Source: Caryophanales bacterium UBA970
Lineage (GTDB): Bacteria; Bacillota_I; Bacilli_A; RFN20; CAG-826
Direction: 5' to 3'
NCBI GenBank assembly: GCA_002292805.1
Contig: DBCA01000111.1
Coordinates: forward strand, 3,087-8,343
Length of the DNA stretch: 5,257 nt
The notes under the pieces are model-generated. The model saw only the letters and a program-made list of their open reading frames with translations. It was not told where the DNA came from and ran no database searches. The translations under genes and the position numbers were made by a program. Below, piece after piece: positions 1 through 4,991 of the stretch (the first letter of the stretch is position 1; each line of letters opens with the position of its first letter).

Positions 1-999
1 TTACATTACCGCAACAAAGTCCAATTTCCTTTTGGCAAAGATGAACGTGGCAATTTAATCGCAGGTCTTTATCAACAAGGTAGTCATCGCATCATTGATA
101 TTGATGAATGCTTGATTGAAAACGCGGAAGCTGATCAGATTGTTCGCTTAATTAAGAAACTCTGCATTGAACACAACATTGAACCTTACGAACAAAAGTA
201 TCGTAAAGGGTTTATGCGAACCGTCATGGTCCGCAAAGGGATTGTTACGAATCAACTGATGGTCGTGCTTGTTACGGGAAAAATAAACTTCCCAGAAAAA
301 CAAATCTTTGTGGATGCGTTGGTTAAAGGCTTTCCTAACATTCGCACGATTGTACAAAATATCAATCCAGAATTTACCGATGTGGTGCTTGGCTATCGCG
401 AACATATTCTCTTTGGTGATGGCTATATTGAAGATGAAATATCTAGTTTAAAGTTTAAGATTGCTGCGAAATCTTTCTTTCAAGTGAATCCATATCAAAC
501 AGAAAAGCTTTATGCGAAGGCGTTAGAAGTCGCTCAACTGACCAAAGATGATGTCGTCTTGGATGCTTATTCCGGGGTAGGAACCATTACCTTACTTGCT
601 GCCAAACAAGCCAAGCATGTCACTGGGGTTGAAATTGTTAAAGATGCTGTGTTGAATGCAATTGAGAATGCAAAATTAAATGAGATTCGTAATGTTTCCT
701 TTATTGAAGCCGATGCTGCGCCATACTTAGTGGAGCGAGCGGCTAAAGGAAAAAACTATGATGTATTGTTTGTGGATCCTCCACGCAATGGATGCGAAGA
801 ACCATTTCTTAAATCAGTAAAAATTATCAGACCGAAACGATTGGTTTATATTTCATGTGAACCATCGTCCTTAGCAAGAGATATCAAATACTTATCGGAT
901 ACCTACGATGTGAAGTATGTCCAGCCTGTCGATATGTTTTCGCAAACATTCCACGTCGAGACGGTGGCATTGCTTGAATTAAAGGCAACCATTTCATAA
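1..999 (+). CDS. rlmD: 23S rRNA (uracil-5-)-methyltransferase, RlmD/RlmCD type, 5' end outside window
   Basis: The frame is already open at base 1, so only the last 332 residues are present and the gene starts upstream. The TTG at 112 is internal. The protein belongs to the TrmA/RumA family, which transfers a methyl group from S-adenosylmethionine to C5 of a uridine in 23S rRNA. Visible marks, numbered from the first codon here, are the YRNK segment (4-7), the FFQVNP segment before the methyltransferase fold, the SAM-binding loop DAYSGVGT (188-195), DPPRNG (from 259), the nucleophile loop SCEPSSLARD with the catalytic Cys at 286, and the general-base Glu at 320 in HVETVALLEL. It ends in TAA. 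The N-terminal TRAM domain and any iron-sulfur cysteines would lie outside the window. Whether it modifies U1939 only (RlmD) or also U747 (RlmCD, as in Bacillus) cannot be told from sequence. Family assignment is firm; exact target is less so. Confidence 0.93.
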   Translation, partial: LHYRNKVQFPFGKDERGNLIAGLYQQGSHRIIDIDECLIENAEADQIVRLIKKLCIEHNIEPYEQKYRKGFMRTVMVRKGIVTNQLMVVLVTGKINFPEKQIFVDALVKGFPNIRTIVQNINPEFTDVVLGYREHILFGDGYIEDEISSLKFKIAAKSFFQVNPYQTEKLYAKALEVAQLTKDDVVLDAYSGVGTITLLAAKQAKHVTGVEIVKDAVLNAIENAKLNEIRNVSFIEADAAPYLVERAAKGKNYDVLFVDPPRNGCEEPFLKSVKIIRPKRLVYISCEPSSLARDIKYLSDTYDVKYVQPVDMFSQTFHVETVALLELKATIS

Positions 1000-1011
1000 T
1001 TTTCAATGTCT

Positions 1012-1033
1012 ACTAAATGTATCTAGTTTTTTT
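1012..1033 (+). terminator. weak candidate terminator after rlmD
   Basis: ACTA (1012-1015) pairs with TAGT (1024-1027), with two further A-T pairs inside after one mismatch. Seven T residues follow at 1027-1033. The stem is short and A+T-rich, so it is only a possible rho-independent terminator. Its position just after the rlmD stop and before the mscL promoter makes sense. Confidence 0.3.
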
Positions 1034-1066
1034 GTTATCAATTCTATCTTATTCTCCAAAATCTTT

Positions 1067-1072
1067 TACAAT
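1067..1072 (+). promoter_or_regulatory. candidate -10 box for mscL
   Basis: TACAAT lies 20 bases before the mscL ATG, leaving room for a transcript start near 1079 just ahead of the ribosome site. No good -35 match is seen at 16-18 bases upstream, so the call rests on the -10 and its position. Confidence 0.4.
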
Positions 1073-1077
1073 GAATG

Positions 1078-1085
1078 AAAGAGGT
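1078..1085 (+). promoter_or_regulatory. ribosome binding site of mscL (decides the start)
   Basis: AAAGAGGT lies 7-8 bases before the ATG at 1093. An in-frame ATG at 1075 would place this site inside the gene and has no ribosome site of its own. The start at 1093 also gives an N terminus that aligns with E. coli MscL. Confidence 0.75.
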
Positions 1086-1092
1086 TAATCAC

Positions 1093-1482
1093 ATGAAAAA
1101 GTCGATTGAAGAATTTAAGGCATTTATTAATAAAGGTAACGCGATTGATTTAGCGGTAGGCTTGGTCATGGGGACTGCGTTTAATAACATCATTAAGAGT
1201 TTGGTCACCCATATCATTACCCCGTTTATTTCACTACTTGGGGGGACCTCGCTGACCCAGTTGTTTATCTTGTTACGAGGAACGGCAACCTATGACGAAC
1301 TGTCAGGAATTTATGTTTTTTCAGAGAACGCGATTGTCTTGGAGTATGGTTTATTTATCACCAGTGTGGTTGATTTCTTCATTATTGCCATCGCGTTATT
1401 CTTAACCCTAAAGCTTCTTGTATACCTTAACCAATCGGTTAAAAAAGTAAGCATTGTCAAAAAAGATAAAGCAGTTAAATAA
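1093..1482 (+). CDS. mscL: large-conductance mechanosensitive channel MscL (short C terminus)
   Basis: This 129-residue membrane protein matches MscL, the homopentameric pore that opens under membrane tension and releases solutes on osmotic downshock. The N-terminal amphipathic helix (KKSIEEFKAFINKGN, 2-16) leads into TM1 with the hallmark DLAVGLVMGTAF (19-30). L20 corresponds to E. coli L19 of the pore constriction, and L24 takes the place of V23. A periplasmic loop with LRGTATYDELSG follows, then TM2 with YGLFITSVVDFFIIAIALF, close to the E. coli YGVFIQNVFDFLIVAFAIF pattern. The protein then ends in a basic tail (LNQSVKKVSIVKKDKAVK) and lacks the LLTEIRDLL-type cytoplasmic helix bundle of typical 136-residue MscL. 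It is a single-gene unit between its own promoter and the terminator at 1535-1565. The start at 1093 was chosen over 1075 because of the ribosome site at 1078-1085. Confidence 0.95.
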   Translation: MKKSIEEFKAFINKGNAIDLAVGLVMGTAFNNIIKSLVTHIITPFISLLGGTSLTQLFILLRGTATYDELSGIYVFSENAIVLEYGLFITSVVDFFIIAIALFLTLKLLVYLNQSVKKVSIVKKDKAVK

Positions 1483-1534
1483 ATCCTTTGAGATTGTTTC
1501 ATCTTCTTTGACGTTTCTATTGATTTGGTTGAAT

Positions 1535-1565
1535 AAAAAAGAGGGTGATTAACACCCTCTTTTTG
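1535..1565. terminator. bidirectional rho-independent terminator between mscL and heliorhodopsin gene
   Basis: The stem AAAAAGAGGGTG (1536-1547) pairs perfectly with CACCCTCTTTTT (1553-1564) around the 5-base loop ATTAA. Read rightward it ends in a T run after mscL; read leftward the A run at 1535-1540 supplies the U tract for the heliorhodopsin transcript. It lies between the ends of two convergent genes. Confidence 0.92.
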
Positions 1566-1586
1566 TTTGTGTAATGAAGTAAGTAA

Positions 1587-2351
1587 TTAATTAAGGACGA
1601 TGCCTAAGAATACTAACCAAGCAAGGGTGGATTTACCAATTAAACTTAACCAGACATAGCTCTTTTCCCCATAAACATAGTCTTTCCATTTGCCAATACG
1701 GGCATATTGAAGAATTTGATTAAAGGCAAAGAGATTAAAGACCAAGAAGTAGAAAGATAAGCCAGGTAAGACAAACCAAGGCAATAACGATAAATCACCA
1801 AAGTTAAGTAAATAGAAAAGGATGATAATCCATGGAAGGAATCCCGCGATCCAACCAACATAATGCGCAGTCCAATCGGTTTTGGTTCTGGTTGGTGGAT
1901 TCATCTTTTCCATGAGTAAACCAAGTAAATTCATCACCGCATTAATCCCAAACACACCCAATAAGCCTTCGATGCTGGTGATGCCAAAAAGGATCGATAA
2001 CAACACAATCATGATTGAAGAAGAGAAAGCATATTCATACCAACGTAATGGGTTAATCCCTTTTTCAATATTGGCGAGGTATTGTTTTTTAAATGGGACG
2101 GAGATTAAAAAATGGAACAAGGCGCTGAATAAGATAAATGAAGCAGCTAGGATGGCAACTGGAAGTTCAAACAACACTTTTTCAAATTCAAAGTAGGGTA
2201 GAGCATCTTGTGTAAAGAAGCGACCTAAAATATAGATTGAGGGTTGGTAATCGCGAAACAAAGGCACGGTCAAAGCAAGCACAAGCAAGGCAATCCCTTG
2301 AACAAGGTGGACAATCCCCATCTTAAGATTGAAGCTAACTAATTTATTCAT
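1587..2351 (-). CDS. heliorhodopsin (inverted-topology microbial rhodopsin)
   Basis: The 254-residue seven-helix protein matches the heliorhodopsin family, retinal-binding photoreceptors with the N terminus in the cytoplasm and long photocycles. Seen here: GIVHLVQ in TM1 (H15), a long loop between TM1 and TM2 (about 32-58), SALFHFLIS in TM2 (H80), RWYEYAFSSSIMIVL in TM3 (counterion E106), GVFGINAVMNLLG and LMEKM in TM4 (E148), and YVWLSLIGKSTLAWLVF in TM7, where K240 is the Schiff-base lysine and S236 lies one turn before it. From memory these align with 48C12 H23, H80, E107, E149 and K241. Length is normal for the family. No carotenoid cleavage or retinal synthesis gene is visible, so the chromophore source is unknown. 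The start is supported by a GAGGAG ribosome site. The gene lies 67 bases after the DUF4287 gene, probably in the same operon, and ends before a strong terminator. Physiological role in the family is unsettled. Confidence 0.95.
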   Translation of the reverse strand: MNKLVSFNLKMGIVHLVQGIALLVLALTVPLFRDYQPSIYILGRFFTQDALPYFEFEKVLFELPVAILAASFILFSALFHFLISVPFKKQYLANIEKGINPLRWYEYAFSSSIMIVLLSILFGITSIEGLLGVFGINAVMNLLGLLMEKMNPPTRTKTDWTAHYVGWIAGFLPWIIILFYLLNFGDLSLLPWFVLPGLSFYFLVFNLFAFNQILQYARIGKWKDYVYGEKSYVWLSLIGKSTLAWLVFLGIVLN

Positions 2352-2358
2352 AAATTTT

Positions 2359-2364
2359 CTCCTC
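2359..2364 (-). promoter_or_regulatory. ribosome binding site of heliorhodopsin gene
   Basis: On the minus strand GAGGAG lies 7 bases before the ATG whose first base is 2351. It favours this start over the in-frame Met at residue 11. Confidence 0.75.
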
Positions 2365-2372
2365 GATTAAAC

Positions 2373-2403
2373 AATATATCACTAATTTCGAAATCATTTG
2401 CAA
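2373..2403 (-). promoter_or_regulatory. candidate internal promoter for heliorhodopsin gene
   Basis: On the minus strand TTGCAA (2403-2398) is followed 19 bases later by TGA-TATATT (-10 at 2378-2373, with a TGn extension). The spacer is long, so the extended -10 would have to carry most of the strength. No terminator is seen between the DUF4287 stop and this point, so read-through from the upstream genes is also likely. Confidence 0.4.
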
Positions 2404-2407
2404 AAAA
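2395..2407 (-). promoter_or_regulatory. copy of TTTTTTGCAAATG motif upstream of heliorhodopsin gene
   Basis: The minus strand reads TTTTTTGCAAATG. The spacer upstream of the divergent genes contains TTTTTTGCAAAATG at 3982-3995, differing by one A. It may be a binding site for the XRE regulator encoded two genes upstream, or simply a shared -35 context around TTGCAA. Confidence 0.35.
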
Positions 2408-2418
2408 GACTCTTTAAT

Positions 2419-2673
2419 CTAAGTATTTGAATTTTTCTTCCCTGGTTTGAGTAAGGTCTTCGTCGGTTTAATCCATTCTTTCTCAACAAAGTATTTCCAA
2501 AGTGCCATAGAATGACCACGGCCTAACTGATAAGTTTTTGCCAACCAGGTTATCCACTCTGTTGCGGTTAATCCTGTGATTAAAATTTTGCTTTTGATTG
2601 CATCTTGTTTAATGGCATCAGGAGTCTTCCCCGTGAGTGCTTGAATGTTATCGAGATAAGTTTGAAAAGACAT
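2419..2673 (-). CDS. DUF4287 domain protein, small
   Basis: This 84-residue soluble protein begins MSFQTYLDNIQALTGKTPDA and carries TEWITWLAKTYQLGRGHSMALWKYF (about 39-63), the two conserved blocks of the DUF4287 family, whose function is not known. The domain fills about residues 1-65; a basic tail (KPTKTLLKPGKK) follows. The start is set by a very strong ribosome site, AAGGAGG, in the 17-base gap behind the regulator gene, so the two are surely co-transcribed. It ends in TAG. There is no signal peptide or membrane segment. Small DUF4287 and DUF1801 proteins are often found alone in bacteria; here one of each lies on either side of the regulator, which hints at a shared theme but does not show one. 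Confidence 0.85.
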   Translation of the reverse strand: MSFQTYLDNIQALTGKTPDAIKQDAIKSKILITGLTATEWITWLAKTYQLGRGHSMALWKYFVEKEWIKPTKTLLKPGKKNSNT

Positions 2674-2680
2674 ACATCAA

Positions 2681-2687
2681 CCTCCTT
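2681..2687 (-). promoter_or_regulatory. strong ribosome binding site of DUF4287 gene
   Basis: AAGGAGG on the minus strand, 7 bases before the ATG at 2673, sits inside the 17-base gap after the regulator's stop codon. It is the best Shine-Dalgarno match in the window and contrasts with the regulator gene, which shows none. Confidence 0.85.
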
Positions 2688-2690
2688 AGG

Positions 2691-3950
2691 TTATGAGTCA
2701 AAGCTAAGATAAAATTTAAGCGGGCGATCACCCATCGCTAAAAACAATGGGGTAATCTCATCATTAAATAATGCAAAATCATTGGAGAAACCACCCCCAA
2801 GATCATTAGGTTCAATATTTTCTAAATTAAGAACGAAACTAGGAAATTCTTCGTAAGTTCCATCGAAATCATTGATAAACTCAAACCGAAACTCTCTTCC
2901 CGATTGAATACCCACACGATGTTGAAAGGTCATGCCAAAATCCACCCCGTGAATACCATAAGAGCCAAGGATGTAGCCTGAATAAAATTGTTTGGTGAGT
3001 TTGTGATAAAACCCAATCGAACCAGAGGTGTGTTCACCCATAAAGAATGACTCTGTGCTTTGAAAAACACTCAGATCTTCGATGAAGATCATGTCTTCCA
3101 TGTCGATGATGGTAGAGGTTTGGTTATTGACTTCATTGTTTTTGAAACGTTCTAGGACGTTTAGGGGTGGGATGAATTTCACATCATTCCAATAAAAAGC
3201 GTTCACGGATAAGTCGATGGTGAGGTTGTAGGATCTATTTGCATACACTTCATATGAGAATCGACCAGGACCGATTTTATAGACGATGTATTTATCGCTT
3301 TGATGAATAAAATACTGGAGGTTTTCTTCATTGAGCGCACGCAAATCAAAGATGGTGTTGGGTATGCCACCTCCATCATCGTGATAAAGCATCCGTTGCG
3401 GGTAGTACATTTCTGGTTCTGGATAACCAAGTAAATTTAACATCGCCACCATCCCTTGGTTAATGTCAGTTTCTTCGTCTAATAGAAATTGTTCTAAATG
3501 TTCATACACCAAATCAATTTCAACATTGGTCATGAGTCCGCCATTGATGTTACGGGTTTGTAATTCTGACACAATTGAAGGATCATCAATCACAAAGCAG
3601 AACTCTTCACCATAACAAGCATCGTTTAAGATGCCATTCGGACCACCAAGCAAGACAACCCCTAAGCTTACAGCTAATGCGACGCTTGCACTGGCAGCGA
3701 TGATTGGGCGCATTGGTAATTTCTTTTGAATGGTCTCTTGGTTAGGTTGATCGGAGAAATAATTTAAAGGAACATCAAAATAAACACAAATTAGTTTTAA
3801 ATTATTGATGTGAATTTGTCTTGAACCATTTTCCCAATTACTGATGGTGGTGTTTTTAACAAAAATAGCCTTGGCTAATTGAGCCTGACTGATTTTTCTT
3901 TTCACTCTAAGTAAACGGAGTTTTTCTCCAATATCGGTAGTCTTATTCAT
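2691..3950 (-). CDS. membrane-anchored XRE-family transcriptional regulator with unknown extracellular domain
   Basis: The 419-residue protein starts with a Cro/C1-type helix-turn-helix domain (about 6-65: IGEKLRLLRVKRKISQAQLA, then TTISNWENGSRQI). One hydrophobic helix follows (about 82-103, IIAASASVALAVSLGVVLLG). The rest (about 104-419) is a large domain predicted outside the cell, with a Cys pair near its start (C112, C118 in ACYGEEFCF) and many aromatic and acidic residues, later probably beta-rich. I do not recognise this domain. The layout suggests a one-component sensor: an external or membrane signal changes DNA binding at the inner face. An open frame reaches 60 codons further upstream, but that part overlaps the divergent gene and the HTH fold fits a start at 3950. 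A -10 box TATAAT lies six bases before this ATG and no ribosome site is seen, so the mRNA may be leaderless; a TTG at 3968 behind AAAAAGG is a weaker alternative. It is first in the probable operon with the DUF4287 and heliorhodopsin genes. Confidence 0.85.
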   Translation of the reverse strand: MNKTTDIGEKLRLLRVKRKISQAQLAKAIFVKNTTISNWENGSRQIHINNLKLICVYFDVPLNYFSDQPNQETIQKKLPMRPIIAASASVALAVSLGVVLLGGPNGILNDACYGEEFCFVIDDPSIVSELQTRNINGGLMTNVEIDLVYEHLEQFLLDEETDINQGMVAMLNLLGYPEPEMYYPQRMLYHDDGGGIPNTIFDLRALNEENLQYFIHQSDKYIVYKIGPGRFSYEVYANRSYNLTIDLSVNAFYWNDVKFIPPLNVLERFKNNEVNNQTSTIIDMEDMIFIEDLSVFQSTESFFMGEHTSGSIGFYHKLTKQFYSGYILGSYGIHGVDFGMTFQHRVGIQSGREFRFEFINDFDGTYEEFPSFVLNLENIEPNDLGGGFSNDFALFNDEITPLFLAMGDRPLKFYLSFDS

Positions 3951-3956
3951 AAGATT

Positions 3957-3962
3957 ATTATA
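3957..3962 (-). promoter_or_regulatory. -10 box of the regulator operon promoter
   Basis: A perfect TATAAT on the minus strand ends six bases before the ATG at 3950, which places the expected transcript start at or next to the A of the start codon. The hexamer 17 bases upstream (AAAATG, 3985-3980) is a poor -35 match and is also one arm of the candidate operator, so the promoter may be weak or need activation. Confidence 0.6.
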
Positions 3963-3966
3963 TGAC

Positions 3967-3995
3967 AAAATGCCTTTTTCATTTTTTGCAAAATG
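3967..3995. promoter_or_regulatory. candidate operator: three AAAATG/CATTTT half-sites in the divergent spacer
   Basis: AAAATG occurs at 3967-3972, its complement CATTTT at 3980-3985, and AAAATG again at 3990-3995. The second and third form the inverted repeat CATTTT-TTGC-AAAATG. The first and third lie within a direct repeat of CAAAATGC (3966-3973 and 3989-3996), 23 bases apart. The cluster covers the -35 of the rightward promoter and the -35 zone of the leftward one, a typical place for an XRE repressor to regulate itself and its divergent neighbour. Binding is inferred; A+T richness makes such repeats easier to find by chance. Confidence 0.4.
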
Positions 3996-4013
3996 CGGAA
4001 GGGTTGGTATAGT
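3986..4013 (+). promoter_or_regulatory. promoter of DUF1801-acyltransferase unit
   Basis: TTGCAA (3986-3991), a 16-base spacer, and TATAGT (4008-4013) with a TGG extension just before the -10. The -10 ends six bases before the ATG at 4020, so transcription should begin on or beside the start codon. No ribosome site is present at a usable distance. Confidence 0.6.
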
Positions 4014-4019
4014 GAAGTC

Positions 4020-4433
4020 ATGCCCCTTGATATCACCAACACCTCTATCCAATCCTATATGGAAAACATTCCAGAACCCCGAAAACAAGATATCACTTGG
4101 ATTGTTTCTCAAATGGAAAAAATAACCCAAAGAAAACCAAAATTATGGGGTTCAATCATTGGGTTTGGTCGGCTCTATTATCGCTATCCAACAGGCAATG
4201 ATGGATACATGCCTATTTTAGGATTATCCAATCGTAAACAAGCGATCACCTTATATTTATCATTTACACTTGAGAATTATCCAGAACTGAAAAAACTTGG
4301 TCAACACAAAACGGGAAAAAGCTGCCTTTATTTGCAACGCCTTGCGGATGTTGACCGTGATGTCTTAATCAAGATGATGAAAAAAGCCTATCAAGAAACC
4401 ATAGGGTACACCATCGTGAAAGTTCTCGAGTAA
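4020..4433 (+). CDS. DUF1801 domain protein
   Basis: With the ATG at 4020 the protein has 137 residues. It shows the conserved blocks of the DUF1801 family (YdhG/COG5649-like): SIQSYMENIPEPRKQDI near the N terminus, then GFGRLYYRYPTG (48-59), LGLSNRKQAITLYL (67-80), and LGQHKTGKSCLYLQRLADVD (93-112). It looks soluble and complete. Function in this family is not established; a related Bacillus protein, YdhG/Fra, has been described as an iron chaperone, but the match here is to a different branch and that role should not be carried over. An in-frame ATG at 3993 would lie between the -35 and -10 boxes and has no ribosome site, so 4020 is preferred and a leaderless mRNA is likely. The next gene starts six bases after the stop. 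Confidence 0.85.
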   Translation: MPLDITNTSIQSYMENIPEPRKQDITWIVSQMEKITQRKPKLWGSIIGFGRLYYRYPTGNDGYMPILGLSNRKQAITLYLSFTLENYPELKKLGQHKTGKSCLYLQRLADVDRDVLIKMMKKAYQETIGYTIVKVLE

Positions 4434-4439
4434 GTCAAG

Positions 4440-4991
4440 ATGAAAAAACCCAATCTCTTTGTTTGGTTAGTCTTAGCGGGTCTGATAAAAATTTACACAT
4501 TTTTTTTAGGTTTGAAAATTGTTAAAAAGGTAAACATCAAAGGTCCGGCGATTGTGTTGGGAAATCACAATGCATTTATGGACTATATGTTTTCCACATC
4601 AGCCCTATATCCAAGAAGGGTGACGTATTTGGCGGCAGCAAAAATGTTTAAGGAACCTCATCGCCGACCTTTTCTTAAACTCGGACGTGCGATCCCTAAA
4701 ACCATGTTTGAAAGCGATCTTGGTGCGATTAAATCAACCTTTGAAATCTTAAAGCAACAAGGCATTGTCTGCATTTATCCTGAAGGGCAAGTCAGTTATC
4801 ATGGAACCAGCCTACCTTCACCCTACGCCATCGCAAAACTATTAAAAAAAGCAAACGTTCCAGTTTATGTGTGTTTGATCAAAAATGCATATTTGTTCTC
4901 ACCACCATGGTCAAAACGAAAATTCAAAGGCAACGTGCAGGTTGAATTATCGCAACTGTTTGACCGTGAATCTTTATCTCAACTTGAATAG
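4440..4991 (+). CDS. PlsC-like lysophospholipid acyltransferase, reading frame interrupted by in-frame TAG
   Basis: The 183 residues before the TAG at 4989 form a PlsC-type acyltransferase, the family that adds an acyl chain to lysophosphatidic acid or a similar lysolipid at the membrane. A hydrophobic N-terminal segment (7-25) is followed by the catalytic HX4D motif NHNAFMD (H43, D48), the LAAAKMFKEP block (64-73), and YPEGQVSYHG (113-122) in place of the usual FPEGTRS. The catalytic fold itself looks complete. In Firmicutes such proteins often continue with a helix and a C-terminal zinc ribbon, and just that is encoded in the same frame after the TAG. The stop is therefore probably a mutation, a base error, or a read-through site. 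The gene follows the DUF1801 stop by six bases with no clear ribosome site, so translation may be coupled. True substrate is unknown. Confidence 0.85.
   Translation: MKKPNLFVWLVLAGLIKIYTFFLGLKIVKKVNIKGPAIVLGNHNAFMDYMFSTSALYPRRVTYLAAAKMFKEPHRRPFLKLGRAIPKTMFESDLGAIKSTFEILKQQGIVCIYPEGQVSYHGTSLPSPYAIAKLLKKANVPVYVCLIKNAYLFSPPWSKRKFKGNVQVELSQLFDRESLSQLE

Noticed and set aside
1075..1092. Upstream ATG as mscL start
   Set aside because: The ribosome site at 1078-1085 would lie inside the gene, and the extra residues are not part of MscL.
1646..2196. Other open frames of 71-104 codons on both strands across the heliorhodopsin gene
   Set aside because: They are shadows of the heliorhodopsin gene, with no start signals and no recognisable protein features.
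2404..2418. Terminator between the DUF4287 and heliorhodopsin genes (AAAGAGTCTTTTTT on the minus strand)
   Set aside because: The arms AAAGA/TCTTT leave a one-base loop, so no usable hairpin forms.
3203..3430. 75-codon minus-strand frame inside the regulator gene
   Set aside because: It is an out-of-frame shadow of a well supported long gene.
3993..4019. Upstream ATG as DUF1801 start
   Set aside because: It lies between the -35 and -10 of the best promoter and has no ribosome site.
3951..4130. 60-codon N-terminal extension of the regulator reading frame
   Set aside because: It overlaps the divergent DUF1801 gene and both promoters, has no family similarity, and the HTH domain begins naturally at the ATG at 3950.
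4989..4991. TAG reassigned as a sense codon genome-wide
   Set aside because: The DUF4287 gene also ends in TAG at a natural place just before the heliorhodopsin control region, and no suppressor tRNA is in view.
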